Shown piece by piece: positions 1 to 7,535 of a stretch of DNA of 31,619 nt. Below the pieces are notes generated by a model. It was not told where the DNA came from, ran no database searches, and saw only the letters and a list, made by a program, of their open reading frames with translations. Position numbers and translations under genes: made by a program. Within the stretch, counting starts at the first letter, position 1; each line of letters begins with the position of its first letter. Location of the stretch: positions 1 to 31,619 of the forward strand of contig JAGGTL010000056.1 of the NCBI GenBank assembly GCA_021163805.1, given 5' to 3'. Source of the stretch: Candidatus Aenigmatarchaeota archaeon. GTDB lineage: Archaea > Aenigmatarchaeota > Aenigmatarchaeia > QMZS01.

Positions 1-160
1 AATGGATTTCTATAACGCAAATAAATGTATTGTAATAACCAATCAGGATTTTACAATTCAAGCTAAAGAACAAGCAAGAAGAACAAAAAACACAGAATTA
101 TGGAATAAGAGAATTCTACATGAAATGATTAGAAGATATTTTATTGATAAAGATCTCTAA
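1..160 (+). CDS. C-terminal end of an Mrr-like restriction endonuclease-fold protein (5' truncated)
   Basis: Only the last 52 codons are in the window; the frame is open from base 2 to a TAA at 158-160 and runs off the left edge. The visible part reads CIVITNQDFTIQAKEQARRT followed by ELWNKRILHEMIRRYF. The pattern 'vvTn..FT..Ak..A.......LW....L' is how the Mrr-type restriction endonuclease domain usually ends, after its catalytic D-ExK residues, which lie outside the window. The ATG at base 2 is probably an internal methionine and not the start. An Mrr-like protein may cleave foreign or modified DNA, or be a housekeeping nuclease-fold protein; the fragment cannot tell. It lies just upstream of a toxin-antitoxin pair, which is a common defence-type neighbourhood. 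Confidence 0.6.
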   Translation, partial: MDFYNANKCIVITNQDFTIQAKEQARRTKNTELWNKRILHEMIRRYFIDKDL

Positions 161-200
161 CATGTTTAGTTATTAATGGATGATTTGAATATAATCAAAG

Positions 201-210
201 TATTTATACT
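201..210 (+). promoter_or_regulatory. TATA box of hicB
   Basis: TATTTATACT lies about 25 nt before the ATG at 230, the spacing expected of an archaeal TATA box driving a leaderless transcript. It supports the start at 230 over the in-frame ATG at 176. Confidence 0.5.
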
Positions 211-229
211 CTTTTTAATAACTATTATA

Positions 230-460
230 ATGGAAGAATTTAATATTGTAATTGAAAGAGGGGAAGACGAATATTATATAGGCAGTGTTGTAGAGTTGCC
301 TGGTTGCCATTCCCAAGCAAAATCTATAGATAAACTTATGGAAAGAATGAAAGAAGCTATAGAATTATATCTTGAAGTAGAAAGAGATATAAAATCACCG
401 CAATTCATTGGAATCCAAAAACTACGCTTTAAACCTGTTAAACTTCCTTCATCAGCTTAA
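230..460 (+). CDS. hicB: HicB-family antitoxin (UPF0150)
   Basis: A 76-residue protein. It starts MEEFNIVIERGEDEYYIGSV and continues VELPGCHSQAKSIDKLMERM, the partial RNase H-like fold of HicB: a strand pair, the 'ELPGCHSQ' loop and then an amphipathic helix (AIELYLE). Family members neutralise HicA mRNA interferases by binding them. There is no C-terminal DNA-binding helix-turn-helix or ribbon-helix-helix, so this is the short archaeal form. An upstream in-frame ATG at 176 would add a hydrophobic stretch foreign to the family; the TATA box at 201-210 favours 230. The partner hicA lies on the opposite strand and the two reading frames overlap by 23 nt tail to tail, which is unusual for this family. 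Confidence 0.8.
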   Translation: MEEFNIVIERGEDEYYIGSVVELPGCHSQAKSIDKLMERMKEAIELYLEVERDIKSPQFIGIQKLRFKPVKLPSSA

Positions 461-671
461 CAAATTCTTCTCTTGATAGATTAATTTCTTTTATAATTTT
501 TCTTAGCAAGCTTCTATCAATTTTTTCATTAGGGTGTACTGGAACAACTACTCTCCTACCATCAGGATGTTTTAAAAATACATGACTTCCTTTTTGTCTA
601 ATAATTTGAAACCCAATTTTTGAAAGAATTTTGATTACTTTTATTGCTGGTAAAGGTTTTAGTTTTGTCAT
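438..671 (-). CDS. hicA: HicA-family mRNA interferase toxin
   Basis: A 77-residue protein beginning MTKLKPLPAIKVIKILSKIG and followed by FQIIRQKGSHVFLKHPDGRR and VVVPVHPNEKIDRSLLRKII. This is the double-stranded RNA-binding-like fold of HicA, with the conserved catalytic His in 'GSH' (His30) and the 'VPVHPNEKID' segment before the last helix. HicA toxins cleave mRNA when free of HicB. An alternative start four codons upstream (683) exists, but the TATA-like sequence near 692-702 fits 671 better. The gene is convergent with hicB and overlaps it by 23 nt, so the two cannot be co-transcribed in one mRNA. Both conserved cores look intact. Confidence 0.85.
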   Translation of the reverse strand: MTKLKPLPAIKVIKILSKIGFQIIRQKGSHVFLKHPDGRRVVVPVHPNEKIDRSLLRKIIKEINLSREEFVKLMKEV

Positions 672-707
672 GATTATTCTCACTATTCGTAATAAGTATA
701 ATAATCA
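671..707 (-). promoter_or_regulatory. hicA promoter with inverted repeat
   Basis: TGATTATT (671-678) and its exact complement AATAATCA (700-707) flank the start side of hicA and bracket a TATA-like TATACTTATT (minus strand, about 691-700). An operator role is inference from the position only. Confidence 0.35.
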
Positions 708-734
708 TCTATCACTTTATAATAAATGAATTGC

Positions 735-748
735 ATTATCATGATAAT
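735..748. repeat. 14-bp perfect palindrome
   Basis: ATTATCATGATAAT is its own reverse complement. It lies between hicA and the end of the DUF763 gene, about 64 bp upstream of the hicA start. It could be a regulator site or a chance AT-rich palindrome. Confidence 0.4.
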
Positions 749-817
749 ATAAATAAATGCTTTATTAAAACTCAGAAAAGATTCAAAAGTATCAATTATA
801 AAAAATTTAAGAAAAAA

Positions 818-1891
818 TCAAACAAACTCGGACAATTTCTTCAAAATTCTTAATTTTCTCTGATCTCCGATTTTTGCGTTCTCAACGGCACTTTTCAGAA
901 TATTTGCCGATTCTCTCATTTCTTTTTTCTGAACCATCCAGGGTTTCCCTGCCTTCGTTCCATAAGCGTAGCAGAATTTTATTGGGTCTTTCCAAGATAA
1001 ATTGGAACCGTAAACCAAATTTGCAACAAAGGCGAGACCTCTCATTGTCGATGGACCAATTCCTTTTGAACACAAGAATTCTTCAAAATTTTTAACATTG
1101 TTTGCAACTTCCATTGCTTTCGCATTTAATTTTTCCGGGAATTTCAAATAGTAAGGCAGTTCAATTATTTTCTTCTCTTTGAAATTGTAAAGATTTGTCT
1201 GGGAAGTTCCTCTGTTTAATTTGAGAAAAGTCTTTGCGGTTTTTTCTCCTTCCCTTGCCAAGTCTAGAATTAATTTCCTTGTTTCTTCTTCATTTTCTTT
1301 TGTCAAGTCCAGAACAATTTTTTCCTTTCTTCCAGCAATGTTGCTCTCCGAAATAGAAGATGGATTAAACCAATGGTATCTTCTCACCATTCCTTCTCTC
1401 AAATTCATTCCCTGATTTATTATTGATGAGTTTCCCTTTTCGTCAAGGAGGAATGAATGGAAATATAAAGAATATGAATCCTGAACAGCAACATTATCAA
1501 CTTTTGAAATTAATTTTGAATTGAAGATTATATTCTTAATTTTTTTGTCACTTAAATTGAATTTTTCTCCCAACCTTTCTAATTCTTTCGGAGTTCCCAA
1601 ACTTTCTTTTCCCTTTCCTCCAGCAATTTCAATTCCCAAGTTTTTATCTTTTATTCCATCTTTTATCGCTTTAATTACAACCGTAGTCATCCCAGAAAAC
1701 TGATATTCGAAACCAAAACAGCAGGCGAGACATTGATACCATAATGGATTTGAAAATCTCCTAATAACCTCCCTTGTTCCAAATTCACTCACTAAAGCCT
1801 CAATTAAAGGTTCTGCCAGCAAAACCATCTCCTTATAATGTGGAATGGGTCCTTGAGCAAGTCTCAATTCAGCAACACCCGTCTTTTGCAT
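818..1891 (-). CDS. DUF763 domain protein
   Basis: A 357-residue protein that I recognise as the DUF763 family of archaea and thermophilic bacteria. Landmarks in order: MQKTGVAELRLAQGPIPHYK at the N-terminus; LWYQCLACCFGFEYQFSGMT near residue 70; the glycine-rich GIEIAGGKGKESLGTP; SKLISKVDNVAVQDSYSLYF; QGMNLREGMVRRYHWFNPS; and a C-terminal helix-hairpin-helix-like GIGPSTMRGLAFVANLVYG followed by AYGTKAGKPW. The family has no settled function to my knowledge; the HhH-like segment suggests nucleic-acid contact. The frame is open 25 codons further upstream, but that would overlap the divergent gene at 1930. The family start MQKTGVAEL and a TATA-like sequence before it place the start at 1891. 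It is monocistronic. Confidence 0.85.
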   Translation of the reverse strand: MQKTGVAELRLAQGPIPHYKEMVLLAEPLIEALVSEFGTREVIRRFSNPLWYQCLACCFGFEYQFSGMTTVVIKAIKDGIKDKNLGIEIAGGKGKESLGTPKELERLGEKFNLSDKKIKNIIFNSKLISKVDNVAVQDSYSLYFHSFLLDEKGNSSIINQGMNLREGMVRRYHWFNPSSISESNIAGRKEKIVLDLTKENEEETRKLILDLAREGEKTAKTFLKLNRGTSQTNLYNFKEKKIIELPYYLKFPEKLNAKAMEVANNVKNFEEFLCSKGIGPSTMRGLAFVANLVYGSNLSWKDPIKFCYAYGTKAGKPWMVQKKEMRESANILKSAVENAKIGDQRKLRILKKLSEFV

Positions 1892-1929
1892 AAAAATTCT
1901 TTTGCTTAAAATTAGAGTATATTTTAATA
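1892..1929. promoter_or_regulatory. Shared 38-bp divergent promoter
   Basis: The whole spacer between the divergent DUF763 gene and the pilin-like gene is A/T-rich and contains AGTATATTTTAATA. Read on the minus strand this gives a TATA element about 25 nt before the DUF763 ATG. The TATA box of the plus-strand gene must lie in or next to the first DUF763 codons. Both transcripts are therefore probably leaderless. Confidence 0.4.
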
Positions 1930-2481
1930 ATGAAGGGGGATTTATATATAGATTTCGCAGTTGCAATTTTCTTGTTTATTTTTGCATTTGTCTCGATTTT
2001 TTATTATTTTACTTCTCAAATAGATTTAAAAATTCAAACAGAAAAAATGCAGACCGCTAAATTAAAAATCCAAAATCTTTTTGAGTCTCTGCCAAGAGAA
2101 TTGGTTGAAAAAAGAATTATTTTAGTTCCCGGTTCTGGAACAAATGAATTTATAAATCTTTCCAATTATGATATTGATCTAATATTGGATGGAAATAATA
2201 ATGTTATTTGTTTTGACAAAAATTTAAAGGGTTTTGTGGCAAATGTTTCAAACAGCAAATTTTATCTTTACTCAACAAAAGCAAACATAACAAAAAAAAC
2301 TTGTGAAATCCGGAACTTCAGCGACAGAAGGGAAGAAAAAATTTCCTCTCCAATTTATGAAGAGTTTTTTATAAATTTGCCAAATATAAATAAAACGGGA
2401 AATTACTGCGACATAAAACCTGTTTTGATTTTCTCTGGAAACAGGTTGAAGAAAGAAAAGATAAAAATCTGCATCGACTAG
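1930..2481 (+). CDS. Membrane-anchored pilin-like protein of the type IV filament locus
   Basis: A 183-residue protein with a short charged leader (MKGDLYIDF), one hydrophobic helix (about residues 9-28, AVAIFLFIFAFVSIFYYF) and a long extracellular-type region with four cysteines and N-x-S/T sites. The layout of short basic leader, hydrophobic stalk and hydrophilic head is that of archaeal type IV prepilins or minor pilins, but the leader lacks the clear GQxSxE peptidase motif of the genes at 6698 and 7087. I could not assign it to a family. It converges on the TadC-like gene with a 4-nt overlap of stop codons, which ties it physically to the secretion operon. It may be a minor pilin or accessory protein. 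Confidence 0.6.
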   Translation: MKGDLYIDFAVAIFLFIFAFVSIFYYFTSQIDLKIQTEKMQTAKLKIQNLFESLPRELVEKRIILVPGSGTNEFINLSNYDIDLILDGNNNVICFDKNLKGFVANVSNSKFYLYSTKANITKKTCEIRNFSDRREEKISSPIYEEFFINLPNINKTGNYCDIKPVLIFSGNRLKKEKIKICID

Positions 2482-3407
2482 AAAACAGCAAATGAAGCCA
2501 GAACAATATATTTAATTATATAAAATATGCTTAAATCTAAAATTATAATTACTGGAATATATTTAATTCCGGCAATTTCTTTTCCTTCCTTTACCAATCC
2601 TATCAGAATGCCCCCAAAGATCGCAGAAAGACACATCACCGAAATAGAATAATGCAAAAGAAACTCCTTTGATAAATTTATATTGGAGAGTGCCAAAGAC
2701 ATTACTCCCGCTTGCAAAGTTTGGGTTGGAAGAATTTCACTCAAACTAATCAGCGTTTCTATTAAAAACAGAGAAGAGGCATACAGCAGTGGTGCTCCTA
2801 TCCCAAGAGCGAGAAAAATAAACATAATATAAGAAGTAACTTGGGCCCTTATCTCATTTTTTAACATCAGAGAACTTTTTATATCATCGGAGAGACCGTC
2901 AAGCAAATTGGCGAGATTTCCTCCCTTTATAATCCCCTCCGAAATCAGAATTACTGTTTTTCTTAAAAGACTCGAATTTATTTTTTCCGGAATTCTATTT
3001 AAAGCGTCTTTAATTTCTTTTCCCAGCATCATGGATTTTCCCGCCTCTTTTATTTGCTCAGAAAGCGGACCAAATTCTGGTCTCGCACTTTCAATAAAGG
3101 CTTTCTCGGGGATTATTCCTGCCCTTAAATTGGAAGAAATAAGTCTCAGGGCATCGGGCAGCATTTCTTCTGCTATTGCTGCTCTTTTATTTGCGAGAAA
3201 AACGAGAGAAATATGTAGAATAACTTCCAGAAGAATTAAAATAAACAGAGCAACAAGAAGTGAGAAAAGGCCTAATAAGATATAAAGAAGAAGTCCTAAA
3301 GAAATAAAAAAAATTGGAAGAAAACAAGCAATTTTTATAAATTTCTCTAATTCTATTTTCAAACCGCTATATTTTATATATTTATCCACCCATTTTGTGT
3401 AATTCAT
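2478..3407 (-). CDS. TadC/GspF-like type IV filament membrane platform protein (first copy)
   Basis: A 309-residue integral membrane protein: two or three hydrophobic helices near residues 22-72, then a cytoplasmic T2SF domain at about 80-185, then helices near 190-215, 258-280 and 285-305. The T2SF domain includes LPDALRLISSNLRAGIIPEK, the 'lRaGi' signature that follows the helix bundle, and SEGIIKGGNLANLLDGLSDD. Family members are the inner-membrane core that the GspE-type ATPase turns during pilus or secretion-filament assembly. It is the last gene of the minus-strand operon, starting 1 nt after the stop of the paralogous gene upstream. Archaeal loci of this type often carry two such proteins or a fused double-length one; here they are separate genes. 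Confidence 0.85.
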   Translation of the reverse strand: MNYTKWVDKYIKYSGLKIELEKFIKIACFLPIFFISLGLLLYILLGLFSLLVALFILILLEVILHISLVFLANKRAAIAEEMLPDALRLISSNLRAGIIPEKAFIESARPEFGPLSEQIKEAGKSMMLGKEIKDALNRIPEKINSSLLRKTVILISEGIIKGGNLANLLDGLSDDIKSSLMLKNEIRAQVTSYIMFIFLALGIGAPLLYASSLFLIETLISLSEILPTQTLQAGVMSLALSNINLSKEFLLHYSISVMCLSAIFGGILIGLVKEGKEIAGIKYIPVIIILDLSIFYIIKYIVLASFAVF

Positions 3408-3408
3408 A

Positions 3409-4239
3409 CTACTCCACCTTTGGCCTCTTTGATTTAACTATTCCCAAAAACATAAACTGAAATACGCTAATGAGAATTAAAATCAAGAAAAGAATTCCGG
3501 AGTTTATCGGAATTCCCGTAAAAAACGATAATATTACCAGAAAGCAGATTCCTATCGAAGGAACAATGATTGCGAATATCATGTAAGCTAAAGCAAAAGT
3601 ATTTAATTGCCCGCCATACATTCTTATTGCAGTTCTGTGTTCTGTTGAAAATTCTTTTACGAGTTCTTCCAGAGTATTTCCTATATCGGAACCGGATTCT
3701 ATTGCATTCACGATCTGCCATAAAACTCTTCTGAAATTTATTGATGGATTTCTAAGCATTACCTCCTCTAAAGCTTTTGTTTCGGGAATACCAACAGATA
3801 TTTTTTTTGTAATCTCTTTAAATTCTTTTGATATTGCCCCGTAATTTCCTTTACTTAGAGATAAAAAAGCGTCATATAAAGGAATGCCGGATCTTATTTC
3901 TACTAACAGAAATCTCAAAGAGAAAAGCAAATTTCTTTCAATATTATTAATTCTTTTCGATACGACCAAATTTGGATAAAGCAAATTATAGAAAAATACC
4001 ATTAAAGACAAAGCAAGAGGAATTAATAATATAAAAGGCAAAAATTTTTCTGGTAATTTTAGAATAACATTAATTGAGAACAATAAAGCAAAACTGATAA
4101 TTGAAAAAAAAACCGAGGTGAGAATGGTTTTGCCTATATAAACTTCCGGATTTATTTTCATTTCTGCCTGTTTTAATCTTATATCTATACTTGGAAAGAG
4201 ATTTATGCATTTTTTCCCTATCTTTTTATATATTTTCAT
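3409..4239 (-). CDS. TadC/GspF-like type IV filament membrane platform protein (second copy)
   Basis: A 276-residue membrane protein with helices near residues 35-57 and 65-88, a T2SF domain at about 100-205 and C-terminal helices near 213-240 and 245-270. The T2SF domain has NLLFSLRFLLVEIRSGIPLY, then VNAIESGSDIGNTLEELVKE, matching the positions of the same motifs in the neighbouring paralogue. Its start codon overlaps the stop of the ATPase gene by 4 nt, so translation is probably coupled. Together with the next gene it is likely to form the membrane platform on which the ATPase acts. Its sequence is clearly diverged from the neighbour, so the pair is old and probably works as a heteromer. 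Confidence 0.85.
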   Translation of the reverse strand: MKIYKKIGKKCINLFPSIDIRLKQAEMKINPEVYIGKTILTSVFFSIISFALLFSINVILKLPEKFLPFILLIPLALSLMVFFYNLLYPNLVVSKRINNIERNLLFSLRFLLVEIRSGIPLYDAFLSLSKGNYGAISKEFKEITKKISVGIPETKALEEVMLRNPSINFRRVLWQIVNAIESGSDIGNTLEELVKEFSTEHRTAIRMYGGQLNTFALAYMIFAIIVPSIGICFLVILSFFTGIPINSGILFLILILISVFQFMFLGIVKSKRPKVE

Positions 4240-5690
4240 TTTATTTTCTTTAAAATTTTGTCCGGGCTTTTTGCATAAGAGGAAACAATTTTTCCAACGG
4301 AATTGACATCTCTTATATTTTTTTTAATCATATAATTCAAAACTTTTTCTCTGTTTTTCAATTCTCTCTTAATTTCTCTTTCATTTAATCCCGTGAGCAT
4401 CTTCAATTTGGAAAAACTCTTTTTGCTTTCATGATGCTTACTTAAAAAATCTGTCTTTCTTTCCCATTTGTAAAGTAGGTTTATTTTCTCTGTTTCTATT
4501 GTTTTTCTGAATTGAGGAAGAATTTCCGCAACCTCATATACTCTTCTTATGCCGCTTCTTCTATCTCTATACATAACAACGAGCAAATCAATGGCCTCAA
4601 CCAAATTTTCTGGAACAGAAATTGGAGGGCTAATCAACCGTCTATAAGTTTGTATTGCTGTATCGGCATGTATCGTTGCATAAACACTATGCCCGGTATG
4701 CATCGCTTCAAATAAAACTTCGGCTTCCCGGCTTCTTCTTATTTCTCCAAGGATAATTCTATCTGGTCTCATTCTCAGGGAATTTACAAGCAAATCAAGC
4801 ATTGTTATTTTTCCTTTTCCCTCCTGGTTTGGCTCTCTCGTAACCAAAGGGACCCAGTGCAGGAAATCTGGCAATTTTATCTCTCTCGTATCTTCAATGG
4901 ATAAAATCCTTTGATTTGGCGGAATGAATGGAAGGAGCGTTGTTAAAAAACTTGTCTTTCCGGTTCCAGTTCCTCCAGAAACCAAAATATTTAGTTCATA
5001 ATGGACTGCAAACCACAAAAAAGCTGCAACTTCTGTTGAAATCGTTTTGTTATTAATGAACTCAATTATTGTCCACGGTTCCCGCCTAAATTTTCTGATT
5101 GTTATTGTATTTCCATCATTGGATATGGGAAATAAAGTCGCATTTACTCTGTCGCCATTTGGAAGATGGGCGTCAAGCAATGGATTTAAAATGGTGATCT
5201 GTTTTCCTATTGTTCTTCCAATCATTGCCGCATAATTTGCAATATCCTCCTCCCTTTCAATTTTTATATTCGTAATCACCCAGCCATATTTTTTGTGATA
5301 GACCTGCACAGGCTCTCTGCTTGAGTTTATAACAATTTCTTCCAAATTTGGATCTCTTAAGAGGATTTCTAATTTACCAAAACCCAGCATATCTTGTATT
5401 AATAAAGTCAAAAGATAATTCTTTATTCCAGCTGAAAGATTGGGGAGCAATTTTTTAATTTCTCTTTCCGCTTTCTCTTTGAATTGTTTTTTTAATTTCT
5501 TTCTCTGTTCAAGGGTATCTATTAATTGTATTTTGGATATTAATCTGTTTTTTATTTCTTCATAGATTGCTTCCGTACCTTTATTAAGTTCTGGAAATTT
5601 AATAATATATTCGGGAATGAATCTTTTTCCCTCAGATATTTGGATTTCCATCTCAATATCTTCAAATCCAATCTTATATTTATCTAACAT
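4236..5690 (-). CDS. GspE/VirB11-type secretion ATPase for an archaeal type IV filament
   Basis: A 484-residue ATPase. An N-terminal domain covers about residues 1-150 (LIQDMLGFGKLEILLRDPNL and the EEIVINSSREPVQVYH segment typical of archaeal GspE). The RecA-like domain follows: Walker A GGTGTGKTS at 239-247, acidic box SIEDTREI near 264-271, Walker B RIILGEIR at 311-318 with Glu316, His box HTGHS at 331-335 and TIHAD at 339-343. All catalytic elements are present, so it should be active. The ATPase is cytosolic and powers pilin assembly through the TadC-like proteins. The start overlaps the end of the CBS-domain gene by 11 nt and the end overlaps the first TadC gene by 4 nt. The C-terminal 85 residues are charged and probably helical. 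No prepilin peptidase gene is in the window. Confidence 0.93.
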   Translation of the reverse strand: MLDKYKIGFEDIEMEIQISEGKRFIPEYIIKFPELNKGTEAIYEEIKNRLISKIQLIDTLEQRKKLKKQFKEKAEREIKKLLPNLSAGIKNYLLTLLIQDMLGFGKLEILLRDPNLEEIVINSSREPVQVYHKKYGWVITNIKIEREEDIANYAAMIGRTIGKQITILNPLLDAHLPNGDRVNATLFPISNDGNTITIRKFRREPWTIIEFINNKTISTEVAAFLWFAVHYELNILVSGGTGTGKTSFLTTLLPFIPPNQRILSIEDTREIKLPDFLHWVPLVTREPNQEGKGKITMLDLLVNSLRMRPDRIILGEIRRSREAEVLFEAMHTGHSVYATIHADTAIQTYRRLISPPISVPENLVEAIDLLVVMYRDRRSGIRRVYEVAEILPQFRKTIETEKINLLYKWERKTDFLSKHHESKKSFSKLKMLTGLNEREIKRELKNREKVLNYMIKKNIRDVNSVGKIVSSYAKSPDKILKKIK

Positions 5691-6591
5691 ATTTAAGCCT
5701 TATTTTTCCAAAATGCCTTTCAATCTTAATTACTTTTTGATTTTCAAGAATTTTTAACCATTCCTCTATTTGTTCTCCATCAACATCCAGTTTTTCTTCC
5801 AATTCTTTCATGCTCGTTTCTCCTTTTTTCAATATATCCAAAAGTCTGTCAACATTTGTTTCTATTTTTTCATTTACTGGTGTTTTTTCGGAAAACAAGT
5901 TTTTTGCAATTTTGTTTAATATTCTCTCCCTCGTAACAACTCCCAAAAATCTATTTCTATCCATAACGGCGAGACAATCTGAATTATGCATCTTCATAAT
6001 TAATATTGCTTTTGATAAATTATCTTGTTTATCTATACTTATAATTTCTCCCATTATATCTTCGGCCTTCAATTTTGAAATTTCTCTTTCTTCTCCCAAT
6101 ATTTTAAATATATCAGATAATTTAATTAATCCAACAATTTTATTTTTTTTGGAAACAAAAATTCCCTTATATTTTTTGTCTAAAAATTTTTTTATAATCT
6201 CCTGGGCGGAAGTTTTTTCATCAACTATTTCTGCCTCTCCCATTGCTTCGGAAACTTTAATCATGTTTAGAATATTTTTTTCTTTTCTCACTACATTGTC
6301 TTTTTTAAAGTCTTCTTTTAACACACTCTCTTTTTTAATTTCTTCTTTTAAATTTGATTTTTCGATTTTCCCGGTAATTTTTTTGTTTGTTTTTTCTTCC
6401 ATCTCCTTCAGTTTCTTTAAAAGATCCTCTGCTCTGTCTTCTGCCAGAGAATACAATCCTATTCTAAAATCGGTTTTTATTATTTTTAATTCTTCTTTTA
6501 TTTTTAATTCTTCTTTTTTTTCCAGAGATAATTTGTTTATTTTATCCTCTATTTCTTCAATTTTTTTGATAATTTGTTTTAAATCAACCAT
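5680..6591 (-). CDS. Coiled-coil, tandem CBS and winged-helix protein heading the pilus operon
   Basis: A 303-residue soluble protein. Residues 1-75 are lysine/glutamate-rich and predicted coiled coil. A linker follows, then a CBS pair at about 112-168 (SEAMGEAEIVDEKTSAQEII, GLIKLSDI) and 176-232 (AEDIMGEIISIDKQDNLSKA, GVVTRERIL). The C-terminal 60 residues (VDRLLDILKKGETSMKELEE, then WLKILENQKVIKIERHFGKI) look like a winged helix. CBS pairs bind adenine nucleotides or S-adenosylmethionine and usually regulate an attached function. As first gene of the operon, overlapping the ATPase start by 11 nt, it is probably a regulator or a cytoplasmic adaptor of the filament machine. Nucleotide sensing is inference from the domain. 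Confidence 0.75.
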   Translation of the reverse strand: MVDLKQIIKKIEEIEDKINKLSLEKKEELKIKEELKIIKTDFRIGLYSLAEDRAEDLLKKLKEMEEKTNKKITGKIEKSNLKEEIKKESVLKEDFKKDNVVRKEKNILNMIKVSEAMGEAEIVDEKTSAQEIIKKFLDKKYKGIFVSKKNKIVGLIKLSDIFKILGEEREISKLKAEDIMGEIISIDKQDNLSKAILIMKMHNSDCLAVMDRNRFLGVVTRERILNKIAKNLFSEKTPVNEKIETNVDRLLDILKKGETSMKELEEKLDVDGEQIEEWLKILENQKVIKIERHFGKIRLKYVR

Positions 6592-6697
6592 AATTCTAAT
6601 TATAATAATTATTATGAAACATAACTCGTTTTCTGTTTACCCGATAAATGCTGGATTAAATTCAATTGCAAAGAGGTTTAATCAACAAAAAACTTGC
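6592..6697. promoter_or_regulatory. Divergent promoter region between the CBS operon and the prepilin genes
   Basis: The first 25 bp (TTCTAATTATAATAATTATT) are A/T only and near-symmetrical, and could serve as TATA element for both directions. If the plus transcript starts there, a leaderless start at the in-frame ATG at 6614 is possible, giving a prepilin with a 28-residue longer leader. Confidence 0.35.
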
Positions 6698-7090
6698 ATG
6701 AAGGGACAGGTTTCTGTTGAATTATTGATCATTATAGGAATAGGTGTGGGAATAATATCTCTATACATTATTTATAGTTATAATGCTCTTTATTCCTACA
6801 AAGTAAATAATGATGTTTCTCTGGTAAAAAGTTCTCTTGAAAAAATTGCTGAAACTGCAAATGATGTCGCATTTCAGGGAGAACCTGCAAAACAGAAAAT
6901 AAATATTTGTTTTCCTTTGATCCTAAAAAACTGCTCGATAGTCAACAAAACCTTGTCCTGTTCTTTGAACAATGGAAAAGAAATCCATCAGGATTCAAAA
7001 ATTAATTTAAATGGAACTCTTCCCGGTTCTGGATGCTGGGATTTGATTTTGGAAGCAAAGAATGGTTTTGTAAACATTACAATATCATGA
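6698..7090 (+). CDS. Archaeal class III signal peptide prepilin
   Basis: A 130-residue type IV prepilin-like protein. The N-terminus MKGQVSVELLIIIGIGVGII fits the archaeal class III signal peptide: a short basic leader, the Q-x-S-x-E motif with a hydrophobic stretch directly after the processing site, and about 20 hydrophobic residues forming the filament core. The rest is a small hydrophilic head with four cysteines (ICF, KNCS, LSCS, GCWD) that could form two disulfides, and N-x-S/T sites. The frame is open far upstream but only as the antisense of the CBS gene. An in-frame ATG at 6614 is possible, but the signal peptide fixes the functional start at 6698. The stop overlaps the next prepilin ATG (ATGA), so the two are a translation-coupled pair and probable substrates of the ATPase/TadC machine. 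Confidence 0.8.
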   Translation: MKGQVSVELLIIIGIGVGIISLYIIYSYNALYSYKVNNDVSLVKSSLEKIAETANDVAFQGEPAKQKINICFPLILKNCSIVNKTLSCSLNNGKEIHQDSKINLNGTLPGSGCWDLILEAKNGFVNITIS

Positions 7091-7455
7091 AAGGTCAATC
7101 ATCTGTAGAATTTTTAATTCTTATCGGCATTTTGAGTTTAATTTTTGCAATTTTGATTAATTATCCGGGGGGATATCTATTTTATTCGGACAAATTAAAA
7201 ATTGAGAAGGAATACAAAGATATTTGCATTCAGATCAAGAATGAAATCGAAAATGCTTTGGAGACAGGACCTTTTTATAACAGAACATTTTATCTTCCAT
7301 CGGGAAATTACAATGCTTCGATCAGCAACTATGAAATTAAAGTTAGTTATAGCGACGGAGAAAAAATCTGCTTTATTCCGGTAAATATTTCGGCTAATCT
7401 CAGCAAGGGAGAAAACAGAATAATATACAATGAAAGCGGAGTATTTATTAAGTAA
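7087..7455 (+). CDS. Second class III signal peptide prepilin
   Basis: A 122-residue prepilin-like protein beginning MKGQSSVEFLILIGILSLIF, the same leader type as its upstream neighbour, followed by a hydrophobic helix to about residue 26. The head domain has two cysteines (DICIQ and KICFI) and aromatic β-strand-like segments (YNRTFYLPSGNYNASISNYE). The start is the ATG at 7087, overlapping the previous stop by 4 nt; the 18 codons further upstream are the 3' end of the previous gene in another frame. The head domains of the two prepilins are only weakly alike, so they probably take different positions in one filament, such as major and minor pilin. Confidence 0.82.
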   Translation: MKGQSSVEFLILIGILSLIFAILINYPGGYLFYSDKLKIEKEYKDICIQIKNEIENALETGPFYNRTFYLPSGNYNASISNYEIKVSYSDGEKICFIPVNISANLSKGENRIIYNESGVFIK

Positions 7456-7535
7456 AGCTTTTTTTATTGGTCGCATTTGAATAAATGCTTGTTTGCTTCA
7501 AAAATAGTGGCTTTATTTATAAGGTAAGAAAAATT

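Noticed and set aside
176..229. Extended N-terminus of HicB with a hydrophobic helix
   Set aside because: Family members start near MEEFNI, and the TATA box at 201-210 would lie inside the longer frame.
5810..6697. Long plus-strand open frame upstream of the first prepilin
   Set aside because: It is the antisense of the CBS/winged-helix gene, rich in Phe, Ser and Ile from reversed Lys/Glu codons. The real gene starts at the class III leader at 6698.
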